Program-made: the position numbers and the translations under genes
Notes under the pieces: model-generated
The model's database searches: none
Told to the model about the DNA's origin: nothing
What the model saw: the letters and a program-made list of their open reading frames with translations, nothing else
Part shown: positions 1-11,460 of the stretch, piece after piece
How positions within the stretch are numbered: position 1 is the first letter of the stretch
Layout of the letters: each line of letters opens with the position of its first letter
NCBI GenBank assembly: GCA_033297075.1
Contig: MU858173.1
Location: forward strand, 1-64,000
DNA length: 64,000 nt
DNA from: Rhypophila decipiens
Lineage: Eukaryota > Ascomycota > Sordariomycetes > Sordariales > Naviculisporaceae
Reading direction: 5' to 3'

Positions 1-457
1 TGCATCCACCAGACCAACGGTGTTGGCCTGCTTCCTACGGTGTTCGCATGCCTAGCTTACAACGTATAAGCTACATGCCTGGCATTACTTTAACAGTTTA
101 TAATGGATTTAAGCTTTTTTTTTATTATAGAAGGAAAACAAACGAAGATATTTAGGGGGGTAGAAACATGTGTTTTAGGTAGGTTTTTATATTAGTTTAC
201 CTTATTTAAAATCATTAGTATTCTAAGATTTTACTATATTCTAGGGTTTTACTACCCCCTACAAAGTAAGGGGCTAATACAAACACTCCCAAGCTAACCA
301 AGTAGTCTTGATTGTACAGAACCCGCCTAAATAATATACATCTATGGTAAACACAACAAAAGAATTGCCCCATTTCTAGGTACCTACCTCTAGTGGGTGG
401 GTGTATATAATGTTTTTGTACAAACAACAGAGGCCTTTTATCTCTTGCCCTTTCAGA
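1..457. other. AT-rich gene-free stretch
   Basis: No supported gene. The sequence is AT-rich with T and A runs around 110-300 and many TA steps, unlike the GC-rich coding DNA that follows. It may be mutated repeat DNA (RIP-like) or simply the 3' flank of the neighbouring ribosomal-protein gene. Confidence 0.5.
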
Positions 458-1177
458 TTACCACCCTTGTGCCCTCAACTCCATAGTCCGATGAATAACA
501 GCATTAAAGCCCTTGCGGAACCTCGCCCGCCAAGCATCCCTGAGCCTCCGCTTGCGCCTCAGAGCAGGCCTCTCGTAGGCCCTCTGCGCCATCGCCATCG
601 CCCTGAGCCCGTTGCGCTTGACGAGGTTGTTGACGCGGGTAATGGCGGTGCGGGCGTCGGCGGCGCCCTGGACGTGGATCATGCGGCCGAGCGAGGGCGT
701 CAGGCGGAGGTCCTCGACCTTGTCCAGGTTGTGCTTCTTTACGAACTCGTCCGTGTTCCAGGGCGTGAGGGAGCGGTTTATACCCGAGATGCCGGCCGCA
801 CGCTGGGCGTCGGCTTCGATTGTTTTGGCGAGCCGGGAGCCTAGGGCCCAGTGGTTGGTTTGGGGTTGGTGGCTGGGGGTGGGGTTTTGTGCTTTTCCTG
901 TGGATGCTCGCGGGGGACGGGGAGGGAGGATCGAGGAGAGGCCTGCGCCGCGGGGGGAGGAGAGGACCGAGGGTCGCGATAGGGCGGGTTGTTTGTAGGG
1001 GCTGTTGGCGAGGAGGTCGTCGATTGCGGACCGGTTCGGGTTGGACGGCGGGGAAGATGAGGATGATTGGAGGCGCTGTTGTTGCTGGAGTAGGATGGAC
1101 GAGCGGGTTGGCTGGAGGAGAGACGACGCCGTGCGCATGCCCCGGCTGGCGGAGCGGACAACTTGACGGCACTCCAT
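458..1177 (-). CDS. MRP21: mitochondrial ribosomal protein bS21m (Mrp21-like)
   Basis: Intronless, 239 residues. The last 60 or so residues form the bacterial S21-like domain: a basic stretch with ERPALRRKRRLRDAW, then FRKGFNAVIHRTM and a terminal QGW, the usual ending of fungal mitochondrial S21. The N-terminal 130 residues are rich in Ser, Arg, Gln and Pro with few acids, as expected of a mitochondrial targeting sequence and the long low-complexity leader of fungal bS21m. The protein would be part of the small mitoribosomal subunit. The start is the first ATG of the open frame (MECRQVV). A second long frame on the same strand (504-1172) is an overlapping artefact. The gene is divergent from the RBM25-like gene. 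Confidence 0.85.
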   Translation of the reverse strand: MECRQVVRSASRGMRTASSLLQPTRSSILLQQQQRLQSSSSSPPSNPNRSAIDDLLANSPYKQPALSRPSVLSSPRGAGLSSILPPRPPRASTGKAQNPTPSHQPQTNHWALGSRLAKTIEADAQRAAGISGINRSLTPWNTDEFVKKHNLDKVEDLRLTPSLGRMIHVQGAADARTAITRVNNLVKRNGLRAMAMAQRAYERPALRRKRRLRDAWRARFRKGFNAVIHRTMELRAQGW

Positions 1178-1845
1178 GGTTGATGTCTGGTGATCTGGTA
1201 TTGTTAGAGGGTGACCAGGTTGAAATGCGGAATGAGAGTACCTAGTGGACCTACTTGATTGATTGAAACCTAGTCACTGACTTTCCACCGGTTCAAAATA
1301 TCAGCGCTCCTTCCTCCGGTGAGGCCCAGGCTTGACTGCAGATGCGGACCTCGTTGGTTACCGCGTCGTCCAAATGTCAATTCAAGAAAATGAGAGCACA
1401 AGCCACTCGTGAAATCTCTCAATTGCGCTAAGCCGGTTGTTGAACCGACCGCTGTGGCGCACTGGCCCAGCAGCGGTTTGCCGAGAACCCCAACACGGGA
1501 TTCCATTGGGTGAAATCGGGCACCCCTGTAGCCAGATTGCCAGATCACTGTCGGCTGCGCCACAGCGGATCCCAGCGTTCGGTGCAGCAGCGCGGCCCCG
1601 CTGAAGTTTTGCGACAGCCGTGAAGCTTGAATTCAATTTCACTTCGCGGCTCGCGACCTTCAACACTCGCAACATTCACAACAAAGCTCTTAAACTCGCA
1701 CACGCACAACTGCAAGGGAAGCTTTATCACCGCACATCGCTAACAGACTAGAACTGTCCTAGCAGCATCGTGTGGTCGACTGCGCTCGCTTCCGCGAGGA
1801 CTTCCAACGAGCTTTCGACTCTGCTCATCCGCGCTCAGTCTTAAA
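1178..1845. promoter_or_regulatory. divergent intergenic region
   Basis: A 668-bp space between the starts of the bS21m gene (-) and the RBM25-like gene (+). It must hold both promoters. Short open frames occur on both strands but none has family features. No TATA box is convincing. Confidence 0.4.
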
Positions 1846-4306
1846 ATGGCATACAATCCTTACGGAGGTAATACAGTCTGATTCTTTGCTGCGAAGTGTT
1901 TTTTCTTTCTTTGGGCCTTGTTTTTTCCCGCGCTCAAGGAAGAGCAGCCACAGAACCCCAGAACCGGTGATCGTTAACAGCCAGAACAGTGCCAGGCTAT
2001 GGCCCTCCTCCGAGTTTCGGTTCCTACCCTGGAGCCTCCCACCCTCCGGGCATGGCACCTCCGCCAGGTCTTGGTAAGAATTCCTATACAAGCCCTCATG
2101 CTACTTTCGGATTCTAACAGACTTGTCTTCAGGCCCTCCACCAGGCATGTCCTCCGCCCCTGGAATGGCACCACCTCCTGGTGTCCAGCCGCTCACTGCT
2201 TCGACGCAAGCTAATCGACCAAGCGGCCTACCTGCCTTCCAACCCCCTCCGAATCTGCCAAACATTAACTTCAACGCCCCCGTGATCCGTCTCGGTTCGA
2301 CAGCACCGCCGATGAAATCAGGCACCCCCCTGCCCAGCGACCGACGAGACTCACACGCCCCCACAGGCAATCGGCCGGGACTTGGTATGGACCGCAACTT
2401 GGAGCAGTCTCGAGCACAGTTGAGGGAGAATATGCAAGCTCTTGTGCCACCCACTAGCGAGGAGTGTCTCAAGACAATAGGCCTGCAGAAGATCCCCAGC
2501 GGAGTCGGAGGCGAAGACGGCATCCAAAAGCTTCTAAGCATCGTTGGCAGACTTCGGCGCTGGGATTCTGCGCACTCGCACTTGGAAGAGGACAAGGGCA
2601 TGCTTTTTGGTTTTGCTCAGTACGAGGATCCCGAATCTCTATCTGCTGCTATTGATCTTTTGAAAGAAATCCAAGTCCCCGTTTCAAAGCAGGCACCGAC
2701 CGAGAACCCGCCGAGAGCGGAAGAGGGCACCGATACATTCGAGGGCATCGAGAAAGTCAAGCTTGACATTGCTGTCGACCCCAATACCGTCAAGTATTTG
2801 GAGTCTTGGAAGAGCAGTCAAGGCGAGGACCCCGCAGTTGCCGCCAGGCTAACAGACAAACGGGAAAATCTGAAGCAATACGTCCAAAGTCTATTTTACC
2901 CGAGCTCCCATGCCACAAAAGATAGCGATGGCGATACTCCAATGACGGGCGGTATGAATGGGGCGGGCGACAATGTCGAAGTCATCAATATTCCCATCGC
3001 CCAAGAGGACGAGCTAGCCGATATCCCCGCAGACATGCGCGAGACCGTTGCGAAAGAAATTGCGGCATTCAGGGAGCGAAGTAACCAGAGAGATATGGAG
3101 CGATCGAAGCAAGAGGAAGAGCACGAGGAGAGAGAGCGGCGACGTAACGGGGCCCCCAAGGTTTCGCGTCTCGGTTCCCCTCAGGCAAATAACTCAAACA
3201 TGATACCGCTAGGACCACGTGGAGTCTTGAACGCGCCCTCTGGTCCTCGAGGGAATAGAGGCATCGACTTTGTCAACGGCGGTACTAGCAACGGTTATAA
3301 TTTCAAAGAAGAGGACGATACCGACGCGAGCGACAGCGAGCTCTACGAACGGGAGCAAGCCAAGAAGCGAGCAGAGGAGGACAAGATGTTTGTGGAGGCC
3401 GAGAGAAAATGGCTCGGGCGCGAGAAAATGAAGGATGACGCGCTCAAGAGAGAAGAAGCCGCCAACCAGGCCGAGATCGATGGCTTCGCCCGCAAACGTG
3501 CTGAACAGCTGGAGAAGGAGAAGAACTGGGATGATGAGCGCGAGGCAGCACAGAGAAAGCATCTCTACTATCGGGACCACGCCCAATGGGTCAAGCAACG
3601 GGCTGCTGAGCGGGAAGAGGAGGCCAGGAACGACGACAAGGATCGCCAGGCCGAGCAGGCCGAGCGGCGCAAATTCGATGCCGAGATGGAGCAGGCTCGC
3701 GGTATGGCTGACTCGTTCCTTGAGCGGCAAGCGGAGGAGATGGAGAGACGATCGACCGCCGCTTCCGCACCCGCGCCTGCTCCACAAGAGCGCTTCAAAA
3801 TCTCATTTGGCGCCGCAGCACAACGCGCTCAGGCTCGTGCAGCACCGGTTCGCACCATGGCCGACATCGAGGGTCTTCTCGACGATCAAGAAGAGGAGCA
3901 GACTACGAAGCGCCAACTTGTGCCTATCAAGTTCGAGCCCATCACCGATACCAAGACCATGTCGGAGGAAGACATCCAGAACGCTGTCAAGGCCTTGGCA
4001 CAGGAGATTCCGGTCGACAGAGAAGGTCTCTGGGCCTGGGATGTCAAGTGGGACTACCTGGAGGACTCTGTCATTCGCGAGAAGCTGCGGCCATTTGTTG
4101 AGAAGAAGGTTGTCGAGTTTCTTGGTGTTCAGGAGGAGTTTCTGGTCGATATCGTGGCGGAGCATATCCAGAAGCATGGCAAACCGGGTGAGCTCGTCGA
4201 GACACTCCGAGAAGCTCTGGACGAGGATGCCGAAGACCTGGTTAAGAAGTTGTGGCGCATGGTCATCTTCTTTACTGAAAGTGAGAAGCGTGGACTACCT
4301 GCTTAG
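1846..4306 (+). CDS. RBM25-like PWI-domain RNA-binding/splicing protein
   Basis: Three exons: 1846-1867, 1990-2073 and 2133-4306, 759 residues. The first exon encodes only MAYNPYG plus one base; the 5' introns have GTAATA and GTAAGA donors, and CTAAC lies before the third exon. The N terminus is a Pro/Gly/Met-rich leader (PPPG repeats). Residues of about 147-230 look like a weak RRM, with LRRWD and GFAQYEDPESL in RNP-like positions. Residues of about 345-580 are Glu/Arg/Lys-rich coiled coil of the RED/RS type. The C-terminal 120 residues form a PWI domain: LWAWDVKWDYL, then KKVVEFLG and LWRMVIFF. PWI proteins of this kind act in the nucleus in U1 snRNP-linked splice-site choice. The long +1 frame at 3435-4325 is a shadow. 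Confidence 0.85.
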
Positions 4307-5171
4307 GCAAAGGGTATGCCAATGACTTCTTCGAGTGATGGGGAAAAAGCACATGCCGAAAAAGGAAGCAAGATTGGCATATTTTGTGTGAAGCGACAAC
4401 GGCATTTGTGGGATTACTTTGACAGGAAGCAAAGATTTGGTTCTGGGATTTGCCCCGAAGGATTCATGGGAATTTTCCAAACGGCGGGCGTTGTGGGAGT
4501 TTTTTTTCTGTTTGGTATGTTTTTTGGAGTACGACGATTGGCTGTCTTGTATATTGTATCAATATTAATCTCGGGGTAGCTTTGCCACCCATGGCTCACG
4601 TTCACCTTGAGCAGTTAGTTCCATGCTGAAGAGTATCAGTCTGTCGTCAGATTAATCATCACGATGTAGCTGTCTCAGAGTTTCAGTTTCCGCGCTACCT
4701 ACATGTAGCAGATGAGCCGTTGCCGTTGAGTGTTGCTAGCTTTGATGGCAATGTTCCGTAGCAGCAGCAGCTTGTCAAAGTGGGACAAAGTCTGGGGAGT
4801 CCGGGGTAGGAAAATGCGGGGGGGAACAGTGCCTCGGTAGCGGGACCGCTCGGCGCTGGAGATGATCATCCGGGTCGACTCCAACTTTCCCCGCCGTTAG
4901 GTTGCCGTAGCTGGCTTCTTATTTCAATGACATCCCAAGTCTTTTTGTCTCCAATTCTTACCTTGAGGGAATCCAATTCAGGTCCCAGTGAAGCAATTGG
5001 AAAGAAGTGACTGTTCTGTTCAACCCTCTCAAATTTCAACCATCCCAATTGCCCTGCCTGACAGTTGCTCTTTCTTGCCAAGCCCAAGATTTACCTGACA
5101 GTGCAGTTCGAACGGGTACCATTCTAGTCAATTACACCAACCTACCTACCTTTCAAAGACCATCATCAACC
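4307..5171. other. intergenic, no gene seen
   Basis: 3' flank of the RBM25-like gene and promoter of the enoyl-CoA hydratase gene. It holds a T-rich, A-rich tail near 4500-4570. No coding signal beyond chance open frames. Confidence 0.5.
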
Positions 5172-6071
5172 ATGTCGCCCTCCTTCACGGCACCACCCCC
5201 CGCAACACCAGGCGACACAGTCCTGCTATCCTTCCCAGCACCGCACATCCTCCTAGTAACACTCAACCGCCCAGCCCAGCGCAACGCAGTCAATTCGGCC
5301 CAGCACGCAGCCCTAGCCTCAATCTGGGACTGGTTCGACGCTGAACCGTCCCTCCGCTGCGCCGTAATCACCGGGGCGGGGCATACCGCCTTTTGCGCGG
5401 GGGCAGATCTCAAAGAATGGGATGGGAGCTTCAACTCTGCTACACAAGCCAATGAATCTGACGAGATAAAGCGGGCGAGAGCTGCCAGGGCCAGTGAACA
5501 GCGGAGGCGTAATCGGAATGGGGGGTTCGGGGGCTTGTCGAACCGTGGCGGGAAAAAACCTGTTATTGCTGCTGTCAATGGCTTGTGTCTTGGGGGAGGG
5601 TTTGAGATGATGATTAATTGTGATTTGGTGGTTGCTGAGCGGACGAGAGCGAGGTTTGGGCTGCCAGAGGTGACGATTGGGGTTGTGGCTGTTGCTGGGG
5701 CGCTGCCGAGGTTGGTGCAGGTTGTGGGACGTCAGAGGGCGAGTGAGATGGCCATGACGGGGAGGATTAATTACAGTGCGGAAAAGATGGCTTCTTGGGG
5801 GGTTGTGAATGAGCTTGTTGAGGGGGGACGAGAGGCGGTGGTGAAAAAGGCTGTTGAGATTGCCAAGGAAATTTGTGGGAATTCGCCCGATGCGGTTATT
5901 GTTACGAGAGAGGGGATTTTGCTGGGCATGGAAGGGTTGGGGTTGGAGACTGCGACGGAGGTTTGTGAACGGGGTTTGTACGCTGGTATTGCATCGGGGG
6001 AGAATATGAGGGAGGGGGTCAAGAGTTTTGTTGAGAGGCGGAAGGCTGTCTGGGTGGATAGTAAGCTGTGA
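5172..6071 (+). CDS. peroxisomal enoyl-CoA hydratase/isomerase family protein (PTS1)
   Basis: Intronless, 299 residues. Crotonase fold: the first oxyanion-hole segment is GAGHTAFCAGADLKEW and the second is GLCLGGGFEMMINCDLV, followed by FGLPEVTIGV. The acid at the LPEV position matches the catalytic Glu of hydratases. The protein ends in SKL, the canonical type 1 peroxisome targeting signal, so it should act in the peroxisomal matrix, most likely in beta-oxidation or branched acyl-CoA breakdown. The exact substrate cannot be told. The open frame continues upstream to 5007, but the ATG at 5172 (AACC before ATG) begins the protein that aligns with the family. A Gly/Arg/Asn-rich insert (about residues 105-130) follows the first motif. 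Confidence 0.88.
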   Translation: MSPSFTAPPPATPGDTVLLSFPAPHILLVTLNRPAQRNAVNSAQHAALASIWDWFDAEPSLRCAVITGAGHTAFCAGADLKEWDGSFNSATQANESDEIKRARAARASEQRRRNRNGGFGGLSNRGGKKPVIAAVNGLCLGGGFEMMINCDLVVAERTRARFGLPEVTIGVVAVAGALPRLVQVVGRQRASEMAMTGRINYSAEKMASWGVVNELVEGGREAVVKKAVEIAKEICGNSPDAVIVTREGILLGMEGLGLETATEVCERGLYAGIASGENMREGVKSFVERRKAVWVDSKL

Positions 6072-6696
6072 GTTGCTAAAAAGGGAATGTAAATATATTT
6101 TCTTGTTTTTTCCTTACTATTGATGTTTGTTGTCTTACCCCTTGACCACTGCAGTATCCCGAGTGACGGACGGACTCCTGAAAAACAGCATCTCAACCAC
6201 GAACTTCCTTGTTTCAACGTCCCTTGTCCCCGGGATAATAGATGCGGGGTCTTTCTTCCCGTGGAAATATGTCAGGGCATCTGCAGGACGGTTCAAGTTG
6301 GAGATGGTATGGCCCGACGGCGTCTCCAATTTCCATCAATGAACATTCGCCCCGGACCACCTAATGGGAACCGGGAATAACATCACCACGAGAGACGAGG
6401 ATGCACAGTATGAGCGTCGATACAGCACTCTCTGAGAAATGTCTCTTGACAAATTGATAGGCGCGGATCATTGTCGTCATGTCGTTGGACAGGGGTGTTC
6501 ATCACAATTGCGGTAAAAAGGGTCTTTCACATAAAGAACTGGATTCCAGCACCAGAGAACAATTCCATCCTGATGCTCCGCGGTATCAAGCCGGCAACGG
6601 TTATAATTCACCCGTTTTCCCCACGACGCGTCCCAAACCATATCCTCATTTGTCTTTCCTTCTTCCATGAGTCTCTCGGCCTCATGTCACGACATC
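6072..6696. other. intergenic, no gene seen
   Basis: Spacer between the enoyl-CoA hydratase and GH28 genes, holding the GH28 promoter. Short open frames only; no domain or splice structure recognised. Confidence 0.5.
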
Positions 6697-8240
6697 ATGA
6701 AGGCCCTCACGTTGCTCTTTCTTGGTCTATCTTTGGCTACTAAGGCCCTCGCCACCATCGAGCTTCCTCCCGGAATTCCCCGATCGCTAGAAGAATTCCG
6801 CCAAATACATCCATACTCCCATCCAAGCTCCCATCCCAACCGAGCCGCCCGAAAACAAGTCCAAATCCGCGCCTCAGCCAATGAAACAGACGACATATCC
6901 TCCAACTTCCTCAATGGCCTCAAAGCAGCCAACAACGGGGGCACCCTCGTCCTGCCCGCCAACCAGACATTTATCATCGGAAAGCCCCTGGACCTGACCT
7001 TCCTAAACGACATCCAGATCCAACTCGACGGCGATATCAAATTCACAAACGACACGCCCTACTGGCAGGCGAATGCCTTTCGCCATCCCTTCCAGAACAG
7101 CATCATGTTTTGGAAATGGGGAGGCAAGGACATTAAAATCTTCGGCACCGGCGTGTTGAACGGAAACGGCCAGCGGTGGTGGAACGAGTTCGCAGGCCTA
7201 GAAATCCTCGACCCGAGTAATACTTACCTCCGGCCTATCCTATTCTACGCAGAGAGCGCAACAAGGCTGTCGATTGAAGGGATCCATCTCAAGGATTCGC
7301 CTTGTTGGACTACCTTTTTTGTTACCTGTCTGTTTCCCCTTCTCTCCATGTCTATCTCCTACATACCACCCATCCCACTAACAAATGCGAGCAACCCCTA
7401 AAAAAGCCAAACAAATATCCCTAAAAGACGTCGCCTGCACAGCAATCTCCCTCTCCCCGACCAAATCTCCCCCCAAAAACAGCGACTTTTTCGACTCCCT
7501 AAACGTAGCCCACATAACCGTCCAAAACGCCTGGGTCGACATTGGCGACGACTGTTTCTCGCCCAAATCCAACAATACCGACATTTTGGTAAAAAACATG
7601 TACTGCAACGGCACGCACGGGATCAGCATGGGATCCATAGGCCAGTATCCGGGCGAAATGTCGTTTATCAAGGATGTTGTCGTCGAAAACATGTACATGT
7701 TGAATGGCCAGCACGGGGCGAGGATCAAGACCTGGGCCGGGGAGGATGTCGGGTATGGGTTTGTGGATAATGTTACCTTTTCCAACTTTTGGAACGGCGG
7801 GAATGAGTACGCTGCGTATATTGATAGTTGTTATTTTAATGTGAGTTTTCGGGCATCCATTATTGGGGGAAAGGGGCTGACTGATCACTGACATGACGGA
7901 TAAACAGATCAACGCCAGTACCTGCGCAAAGTACCCGTCGAGGGTGAATATCACGAATGTCTTGTTTGAGAATTTCTCGGGGACATCGTCTGGGAAATAT
8001 GGCAATGCGGTTGCTCGTCTGACTTGCAGTCCTAATGCGGTTTGCGAGAATATACGGTTCCGGAACTTCAACGTTACGAGTCCGTGTGGAGGGGGACCGG
8101 CGGCTGTGGTCATTTGCGATGGCATCTCGGAGGATCTGGGCATTCCGTGTGTCAACTCGACGAGCAGCGTGGCTGTGGCGGCTTTGAAGAATAAATGCAG
8201 TACCGGTTTGGCGACACTGCCTACGCCGAAGACATGGTGA
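6697..8240 (+). CDS. GH28 glycoside hydrolase, exopolygalacturonase-like, secreted
   Basis: Three exons: 6697-7327, 7407-7840 and 7908-8240, 465 residues. The start at 6697 gives a signal peptide (MKALTLLFLGLSLATKALA); an in-frame ATG 30 bases upstream would spoil it. The right-handed beta-helix family 28 motifs appear in order: NSDFFDS in place of the usual NTDG, then GDDC with the two catalytic Asp residues, GTHGISMGS with the catalytic His, and ARIKTW. Many N-glycosylation sequons and late cysteines fit a secreted enzyme. The order and the CNGTHG form resemble exo-acting polygalacturonases, which release galacturonic acid from pectin ends. The first donor is weak (GTCTGT, phase 1) and its acceptor AAAAAG was chosen to keep frame; the second intron (GTGAGT...ACAG, phase 0) is clear. 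Confidence 0.85.
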
Positions 8241-8492
8241 TCAGAGTCACCGAGGAAGGACTTCTGGCTTCACACAGGTCTAAGCATATACGTTGAGTAT
8301 CAAGGAAGAGAAGTTTGGAGATGGTATTGCGTGTTGTATATTAAGTGGTAATAATGTTATGATAATGGGAATGATGCCTTTTGTGATGAGAATTGTCCCC
8401 AGACCTCAGTGATGTAGCATCGTTGAGAATCCATCCACTGGCCAAAACGTAGAAGATTGCCCATCTCCCAATAACAGTGTTCCATCAATCCC

Positions 8493-9179
8493 CTACAACA
8501 TGGCAACGACACCAAAGAAGCCCGCAGCGGCCATGGCAGCCCCGGCAAAGCCAGTCTCGCGGGCAGCAAAAGCACCGGCAGTCGACTTGGATGTAGTACC
8601 AGCAGCACCGCCGCCGGCCGTTCCAGTCGGGGTAGGAGCATCAGTCGCGCCGTGGCTCATGGTGCCGTGGTCCATGCTATCGGTGCCGGTCTCTTCGGGG
8701 CCGGAGCTCTCGGTTCCAGTGGAGGAGCTGTCGTCATCACCACCACCTGCGGCGGGGGTCGACGTGCAGATTGAACCCTCGAGGCTGCTGATGGCGTCAC
8801 CGGCCCCCGGCAAGGCGGTAACCTGCGGGCAGCTGCTGATGGCGGACATGATCTCGGACGAATGCTCCCCGAACCAGGACACCACCTCGCTGCTGTAGCT
8901 GCTGTAGGGGGCGGCGGCGCTGGGAGGGGGGGTGAATGGTGCGCAAGGATCGTTACCGGTGATGCTCAGGTGCACGATCTCGGGAGGCGGGGTGGGTAAG
9001 GAGCTGTAGAGGGAGAAGAGAGGCTGGATGCAGGTGGGGATTGCACCGGCGGGCATGCTAACGTCGCCTCCGGCCGTCTGGCGGGCCTCGAGCGCGCGCT
9101 TGACTTGTTGGTGGCCGGGGAAGAGCTCGGCCGAGACGGCAGTGGCCGCGGCGGCGAGGAGGACTGATCTGGTGAGCAT
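8493..9179 (-). CDS. GPI-anchored secreted surface protein with four cysteines
   Basis: Intronless, 228 residues. The start at 9179 (MLTRSVLLAAAATAVSA) gives a good signal peptide; the open frame runs 15 codons further upstream. The mature part has a KR site after about 10 residues, then a domain with four Cys in the contexts PTCIQ, DPCAPF, SSCPQV and SICTS, with YSSYSSEVVSWFGEHSSE between the pairs. A Ser/Thr/Gly/Asp-rich stalk follows, then a C-terminal hydrophobic tail after small residues, typical of a GPI attachment signal. The layout resembles proteins annotated in plant-associated fungi as infection-structure-specific, but that link is from memory and weak. A TATTTAA-like box lies about 135 bp upstream (near 9311). 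Confidence 0.7.
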   Translation of the reverse strand: MLTRSVLLAAAATAVSAELFPGHQQVKRALEARQTAGGDVSMPAGAIPTCIQPLFSLYSSLPTPPPEIVHLSITGNDPCAPFTPPPSAAAPYSSYSSEVVSWFGEHSSEIMSAISSCPQVTALPGAGDAISSLEGSICTSTPAAGGGDDDSSSTGTESSGPEETGTDSMDHGTMSHGATDAPTPTGTAGGGAAGTTSKSTAGAFAARETGFAGAAMAAAGFFGVVAML

Positions 9180-9951
9180 TCTGGCGACTGTGAGTTCTTG
9201 AAAGTAAGTTTTTGGCTGTCGCAAAGGTTGAAATTGAGATTTTGAAGCCGAGAAAGAGGTGGCAATGGAAGAGACATCTGAGATCAGAGAACTGTGGATT
9301 GGGTTCCCCCTTAAATAGCCTCAATAACACTGGATGGAACATGGCGTGTCCACTGTAAATTACCTCGGGGGCCGGAAAGGGGCATCTAGGCGAATCAATG
9401 GCTGTGTGACATCACCCATGGATGATGGGATGATGGGCCCTCACAGATTTCGCCTACCGGTGAGTGTCATGACCATTCAGAGCACTCGGTGGCGTGCGGT
9501 CTCATTATTTCATCAGTCATTCACTGTCTTTCCATCTGGCATCAATATGCGTAAAAGGTTACCAAAGACAAAGACATCCAAGCGTGAAGCTGATTGACGC
9601 TATACTGTTCTCGTCTTGATGTGTTTGTTGGAAGGTGTCATTGACGAAAGCTTGGGTGGCTTGGCACTTTTTGGTAGCCCTATTTGGACTGGTCCAGTTC
9701 GCTGATTGGCTCCCAGTGTCAATCACTTTGCCAAGCCAGCTGTCACTGCCGTACTCTAGATTTGTTCCAGCGGTTTTCAGCGCGAGTCGTGTTCCTTCTG
9801 GTACGGATTACAGTACTCGCATTGCCATCCTTTTCGGGAATATCCAGGGCTGAAAGCATGAAACAAGACTTTTGCTGCCCTATGAAAGCGGCATGTGCCA
9901 TGGACACAGCACGTGCAAGACTCGCTGGTTGTGAGAGTGTCCAACCTTTGG
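9180..9951. other. intergenic, no gene seen
   Basis: Upstream region of the GPI-protein gene. It carries a TATTTAA-like box near 9311 on the minus strand. No other feature supported. Confidence 0.4.
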
Positions 9952-10187
9952 TACCGCCTTCTCTCAACCGATATGGTTTTATCTCCCTGCAACGCTAGGC
10001 TCAGTGAAGACTAGCCTCACCAAAATGACCATGCATGCCAGCTGTTAATGATATCTGTGAACAGCTGGTACTGCTAGTAAATTTGATCAACGGCTGAGCT
10101 CCACCAGCTGACGAGTCTACAGCTCCTGCATTGATTGGCCCGATCTTGCAGGGGGGATAAAACCATATCGGTTGAGAGAAGGCGGTA
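9952..10187. mobile_element. TA-flanked terminal-inverted-repeat element (MITE-like)
   Basis: Two inverted copies of an approximately 42-base sequence end this 232-bp unit. The left copy starts CCGCCTTCTCTCAACCGATA at 9954, and its exact reverse complement ends at 10185. The first 30 bases match perfectly; further in there is one mismatch and one indel. Each outer end abuts a TA dinucleotide (9952-9953 and 10186-10187), the target-site duplication expected of Tc1/mariner-type transposition. The interior has no coding frame and contains repeated CAGCTG motifs. It is best read as a non-autonomous element moved by a transposase encoded elsewhere. Confidence 0.75.
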
Positions 10188-11460
10188 TCACCAATTCTTT
10201 TCTATTCTGGGCTTGGCACAGGTTGCACCGCATTAAAAGTGATCAATCATCAGCGCCTTCAGGGGGTGGCGACGGGATCCCGGACCGAGGGCAGGTATTT
10301 GGTTTTGCATAGATTGAGTCCCCTCAACGTCCACGTTGACTGTTGGCAATGCAATATAAATCATGAAGGCGCAGCATTGTGATACAAATGCCGGTGATGT
10401 TAATATCCATCTTTTCACAACATCAAAAGCTGTGTTCTCGACACTCAACAACAGATTACCACCATATGGCATCGACGTCTGGGACCTTGGGAAGGGCCAA
10501 CCGGAGATGCACAGGCCCATGGATTCACACCGACCGACTGGCCATCTCAAGCCACAAACGAGATTCAGTCCTCCCGGGAATTAGTCGGGCATGGTGGAAA
10601 TTTAGGTCGCGGAGGTTTCCGCTCCAGTCACTAGTCACGAAGAAGTCGTGGTGTCATCGACTAACAAATTGGTAAAGGGTACGGATTTGGGATGATATTT
10701 GTTCCTATTCCGCCTCACGAGCTTAGGTTTCAAATCCTGGGACAACGTTCGCCCGGGAGTCGCACCCGAACAAATCACCCAAGTCGCGCAAAATCGGCCG
10801 TCTCGTCATCAATGTAGAGCTGAAGATCAACCGATCGATACGGATATTCAGATCAGGTTACAGCAGAATGATCTTCCCTGAATCATGATTACACACTACC
10901 AATAGAGTCTGGGATTGCACCAAGCAACGCCGCTCGGAATGAACGTCAAAATTGACTACTCGTCGTTGAACCCCATGAACGGTTCAAGCTCAAGATCCGC
11001 TTCGATGCATAACGAACGGTCCGACCCACTCTCTTGGTAACATACTACATACCTGTGGTAGTGTATTGCTATTTTAGTTTACCCTAAGAGTTGCATAAGC
11101 TTAAACTAAGACTCCATTCATACTTTCATCGCCTCTACCCTACGGGTTAGAGTCTTGACTATCAGGCTTGATTTGGACATGGTTCATCTCACGGGTCTGG
11201 AAGGAAGCTGTGAGAGTACACACGGTCGTTAGAAGAAAAAGAAATACTGAGTTTTGAGTGATAAAACGTCTGTTAATGCACAATTCTCTGATACGTAGCC
11301 GCTTCTAGATGCGGGAAAATGGTGCAATCCATAACTCGCGTATAGATGGTTGCCTTGCATTTCTCGGTCGTAATATACATCTGTCACATAGCGCAACTAA
11401 AGGTGGGCACGACTATTCCTTCAAGGAATTAAAAAAGGAAAAAGAAAGTTGTATGACTTT
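10188..11460. other. gene-poor stretch
   Basis: About 1.3 kb without a supportable gene. Short frames on both strands have no family features. Composition is mixed, with AT-rich patches near 11040-11130. Confidence 0.5.

Noticed and set aside
504..1172. 222-codon minus frame in the bS21m gene
   Set aside because: Overlaps the S21 frame on the same strand; Pro/Arg-rich shadow.
3435..4325. 296-codon plus-strand frame inside the RBM25-like gene
   Set aside because: It overlaps the PWI/coiled-coil coding frame, is Arg/Ser-biased and has no domain; a shadow frame.
7499..8155. 218-codon minus frame opposite GH28
   Set aside because: Antisense to the catalytic exons of a well-supported enzyme.
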